64,000 nt of DNA, from assembly GCA_018873225.1 (NCBI GenBank), contig JAEILZ010000004.1:3100001-3164000 (forward strand), in the 5' to 3' direction. This document shows, one piece after another, positions 62,337-64,000 of this stretch. The notes under the pieces were generated by a model. It ran no database searches, was not told the origin of the DNA, and saw nothing but the letters and a program-made list of their open reading frames with translations. The position numbers and the translations under genes were made by a program. The stretch's first letter is position 1; each line of letters begins with the position of its first letter. The DNA comes from [Phialemoniopsis] sp. UDSM-2020 (lineage: Eukaryota; Ascomycota; Sordariomycetes; Thyridiales; Thyridiaceae).

Positions 62337-63062
62337 TCAAAGACCAAATTGGGAGAGATTCACCAAGGGGTGTTTTGTCTGGCAGTGACGCTTGAAATTC
62401 GATTTCCTGTAGTTTGGGATGTCATACTTCTTACAAGTCTTGACAGTGCAGACCCAGTAGTCTTCGCCTTTTTTATGCTTGGTCTCGAGGTGGCGCTTCA
62501 GATTGCTGTTACTAACGAAGCTCTGCTCGCAGGTATCACAGCGGGGACGAGGGCTGCCAGCTTTTTGAGAGCAAGTTCTTATTTCGGCCAAAGTCGATTG
62601 AGGGGGCTGGTGCTGGGGCTCATTCAGATAAAGAGAAGTTTGTGGCATGTACACGTCGGGGAAGTCGTGAGTGTGAGGGTGATTGTACAAGAAGGACCCG
62701 TCTAGCGCTTGGACTGCATCCCAAGGGTGGGCGGAGTCTGGTAGAGGAGAGTAAGGGATTGAAGTATAGGCGTTGTCGGGGCTATAGCCCGGGTCATTGG
62801 CTTTCGGAGCTCCAATGGAGATTCCTGCAACCGGAGAACAGCTTTCGGCACTCTCGTTCTCTGACAAGGATGGATACCCGGCGAGCGGTGTGGAGGCTTC
62901 GAACGTGATGTAAGACTCGTACGTGTCGTCGCCCACACAACCATTATACAAGGTATGCTCGAAGTTCTCTAACGAGTTTGCTGAAGGACTGTAGCTGTCC
63001 GAACCGGAAAAGGACACGTGTTGACTGGATGCTCTGCCGGAGTGTGACTCGTTGTTTGACAA
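62337..63062 (-). CDS. C2H2 zinc-finger protein, 5' end unresolved
   Basis: The open frame is about 241 codons. The C-terminus has two zinc fingers: CDTCEQSFVSNSNLKRHLET followed by KH (C-x2-C-x12-H-x4-H), and a variant finger C-x4-C-x15-H-x4-H (CTVKTCKKYD, then FKRHCQTKH). The N-terminal two thirds are Ser/Pro/Asp/Tyr-rich and acidic, like an activation domain. No in-frame ATG precedes residue 137, and a stop lies just above the frame start. So an upstream exon with the ATG is missing from my model, or the gene is 5'-truncated. The two-finger layout with variant second finger is common in Sordariomycete orphan regulators. A nuclear DNA-binding role is inferred. Confidence 0.7.
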   Translation of the reverse strand: MSNNESHSGRASSQHVSFSGSDSYSPSANSLENFEHTLYNGCVGDDTYESYITFEASTPLAGYPSLSENESAESCSPVAGISIGAPKANDPGYSPDNAYTSIPYSPLPDSAHPWDAVQALDGSFLYNHPHTHDFPDVYMPQTSLYLNEPQHQPPQSTLAEIRTCSQKAGSPRPRCDTCEQSFVSNSNLKRHLETKHKKGEDYWVCTVKTCKKYDIPNYRKSNFKRHCQTKHPLVNLSQFGL

Positions 63063-63533
63063 GATTCAAGAATGCGGACCTCCTATGTCATACACTGGAG
63101 GCCCGGTTTGGATAATTTTGTATGTAGTTGCTTTGTAAATAAGCAGTCCTGGGCTACTATGCCAAGTAGATGCGCCCAGGACTGTTTAGAATGGGTAAAG
63201 TGTAGAAGTTTTGAGATGAGGATATTTGGTTGTGGGATGCTGCGAATGCATCCTGAGTGAGAAGTGGCCGAGCTTATGTATGTGTACACTTCCACCAATC
63301 CACTCGCGATGACTGAATCTGGAGTTGCGTGAAGGCACAGCTGACTTCCTACATACTTTGACTAGTATGGCTAGTGGGCTGCAGCAGTCTCGGGAGGACT
63401 CGGGGTGTGACGTGGCTGACTCTGACCCGACCTGCAGAAGCCGTTGAAATATGCTTAGGCGACAGCAGAACCGCGTGAGGCTGTTTATGCATCCTCATTT
63501 TTGGCCAATGCGGGCCGAGACTGTGCAAAGTAT
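63063..63533. other. Intergenic with stem-loop
   Basis: Upstream of the C2H2 gene. It contains the inverted repeat described at 63144-63184. No other gene is supported in this part. Confidence 0.5.
63144..63184. repeat. Inverted repeat (11-bp perfect stem)
   Basis: CAGTCCTGGGC (63144-63154) and GCCCAGGACTG (63174-63184) are exact reverse complements with a 19-nt loop; pairing extends with one mismatch. It sits about 80-120 bp upstream of the C2H2 frame. Confidence 0.75.
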
Positions 63534-63810
63534 GCCTCAAATCGAGCACACCGGAGAAGGCAACCACCGCATATCGAGGTTCATGGATGCAATCGCGGTG
63601 GGGCTGAGGCGCGAATGCAGCCTCAACGTTGACCAATTGGCAGCGAAATGAACTATTCCTGCCTCAAAACGAGCCAACCGGAGAAGGCAGCCATCACATA
63701 CAGAGGTTCATGGAATCAGTCGCCGTGGGGCTGAGTCGGATGCGGCCTCAACGTTGACCAATTGGAAGCGAAATGAACTATTCCTGCCTCAAAATGAGCC
63801 AACCGCATAT
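63534..63810. repeat. Tandem repeat of about 126 bp, two copies plus part of a third
   Basis: Units begin GCCTCAAA(A/T)(C/T)GAGC at 63534, 63661 and 63786. The two full units share long blocks such as GGTTCATGGA, CGTGGGGCTGAG, GCCTCAACGTTGACCAATTG and GCGAAATGAACTATTCCTGC. The third copy breaks off after about 20 bp. A further short match, CCTCAAAACAAGCCAATCAC, is near 63951. There are no coding or transposon features. Confidence 0.8.
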
Positions 63811-64000
63811 GATGTCGGATCAACAAGGATGTGCCCGGGCCGTTACTCTTTGCCAACCGCACGTTAGATTGTCAAGCGTCTTGAATGAATGAGACATTGC
63901 GAATCACCAACTGCAAGGCGTTTTTTCTTTTCTTTTTTTGGACTTGCAGGCCTCAAAACAAGCCAATCACGCCCCAACAGCCGGAAACAGGCATGTTCAG
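63811..64000. other. Window end, no gene
   Basis: Non-coding by inspection. It ends with a sequence resembling the start of the tandem-repeat unit, so the array may continue beyond the window. Confidence 0.4.

Noticed and set aside
1..64000. CRISPR arrays, prophage, bacterial operons, intact transposons
   Set aside because: No regularly spaced direct repeats with spacers, no Shine-Dalgarno-spaced operons, and no transposase, reverse transcriptase or integrase motif were seen; the gene structure is eukaryotic.

Overview
The window is genomic DNA of a filamentous ascomycete (Pezizomycotina, most likely Sordariomycetes; I cannot name a genus). Evidence: short GT-AG introns (about 50-140 nt), monocistronic genes on both strands, a Zn2Cys6 regulator, fungal-only families (DUF4246, Bys1, But2-like, secreted GH25) and proteins typical of Pezizomycotina. 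There is no bacterial, viral or intact transposon gene. Spliced models were built by hand from splice signals, reading frame and family knowledge; none has transcript support.

Layout. 1-2.2 kb: 3' part of a polytopic membrane protein. 2.4-10.1 kb: a likely functional cluster of amidase (-), MFS transporter (+), Zn2Cys6 regulator (-) and short-chain dehydrogenase (+). Both divergent promoters carry the same palindromic 18-mer and several GATAAG sites, suggesting a nitrogen-regulated catabolic or detoxification module under the local regulator. 10.2-12.2 kb: DUF4246 protein with altered putative metal ligands. 14.4-15.9 kb: two small secreted proteins (Bys1-like, But2-like), convergent. 16.4-18.3 kb: four-exon cytochrome P450. 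20-23 kb: two related LPxELR-type proteins. 23.5-24.2 kb: secreted GH25 muramidase. 25.3-29.2 kb: GNAT acetyltransferase and a ThrE/Prm10-like transporter.

30.5-36.8 kb: a block of small orphan genes between conserved genes. Five encode short, alpha-helical, Trp-containing proteins that look like diverged paralogues. Four of them have a tiny first exon followed by an intron. The sixth is a Cys/His-rich one-TM protein whose first exon may be the ATG alone. This is the best candidate for an undescribed system.

37.1-44.2 kb: conserved genes: mitochondrial ISA1-type Fe-S protein, ARMH3/DUF1741 protein (six exons) and a disordered fungal protein. 44.2-49.9 kb: 5.7 kb without a convincing gene. 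49.9-54.5 kb: a 1521-residue low-complexity protein with a polyQ and Met/Gly/Asn-rich tail. 55.8-61.4 kb: scrambled, partly duplicated remnants of a three-RRM Csx1/Nam8-like RNA-binding gene, with AT-rich spacers between pieces and a nine-fold repeated segment; one RRM is still open. 62.3-63.1 kb: C2H2 zinc-finger gene with unresolved 5' end. 63.5-63.8 kb: a tandem repeat of about 126 bp.
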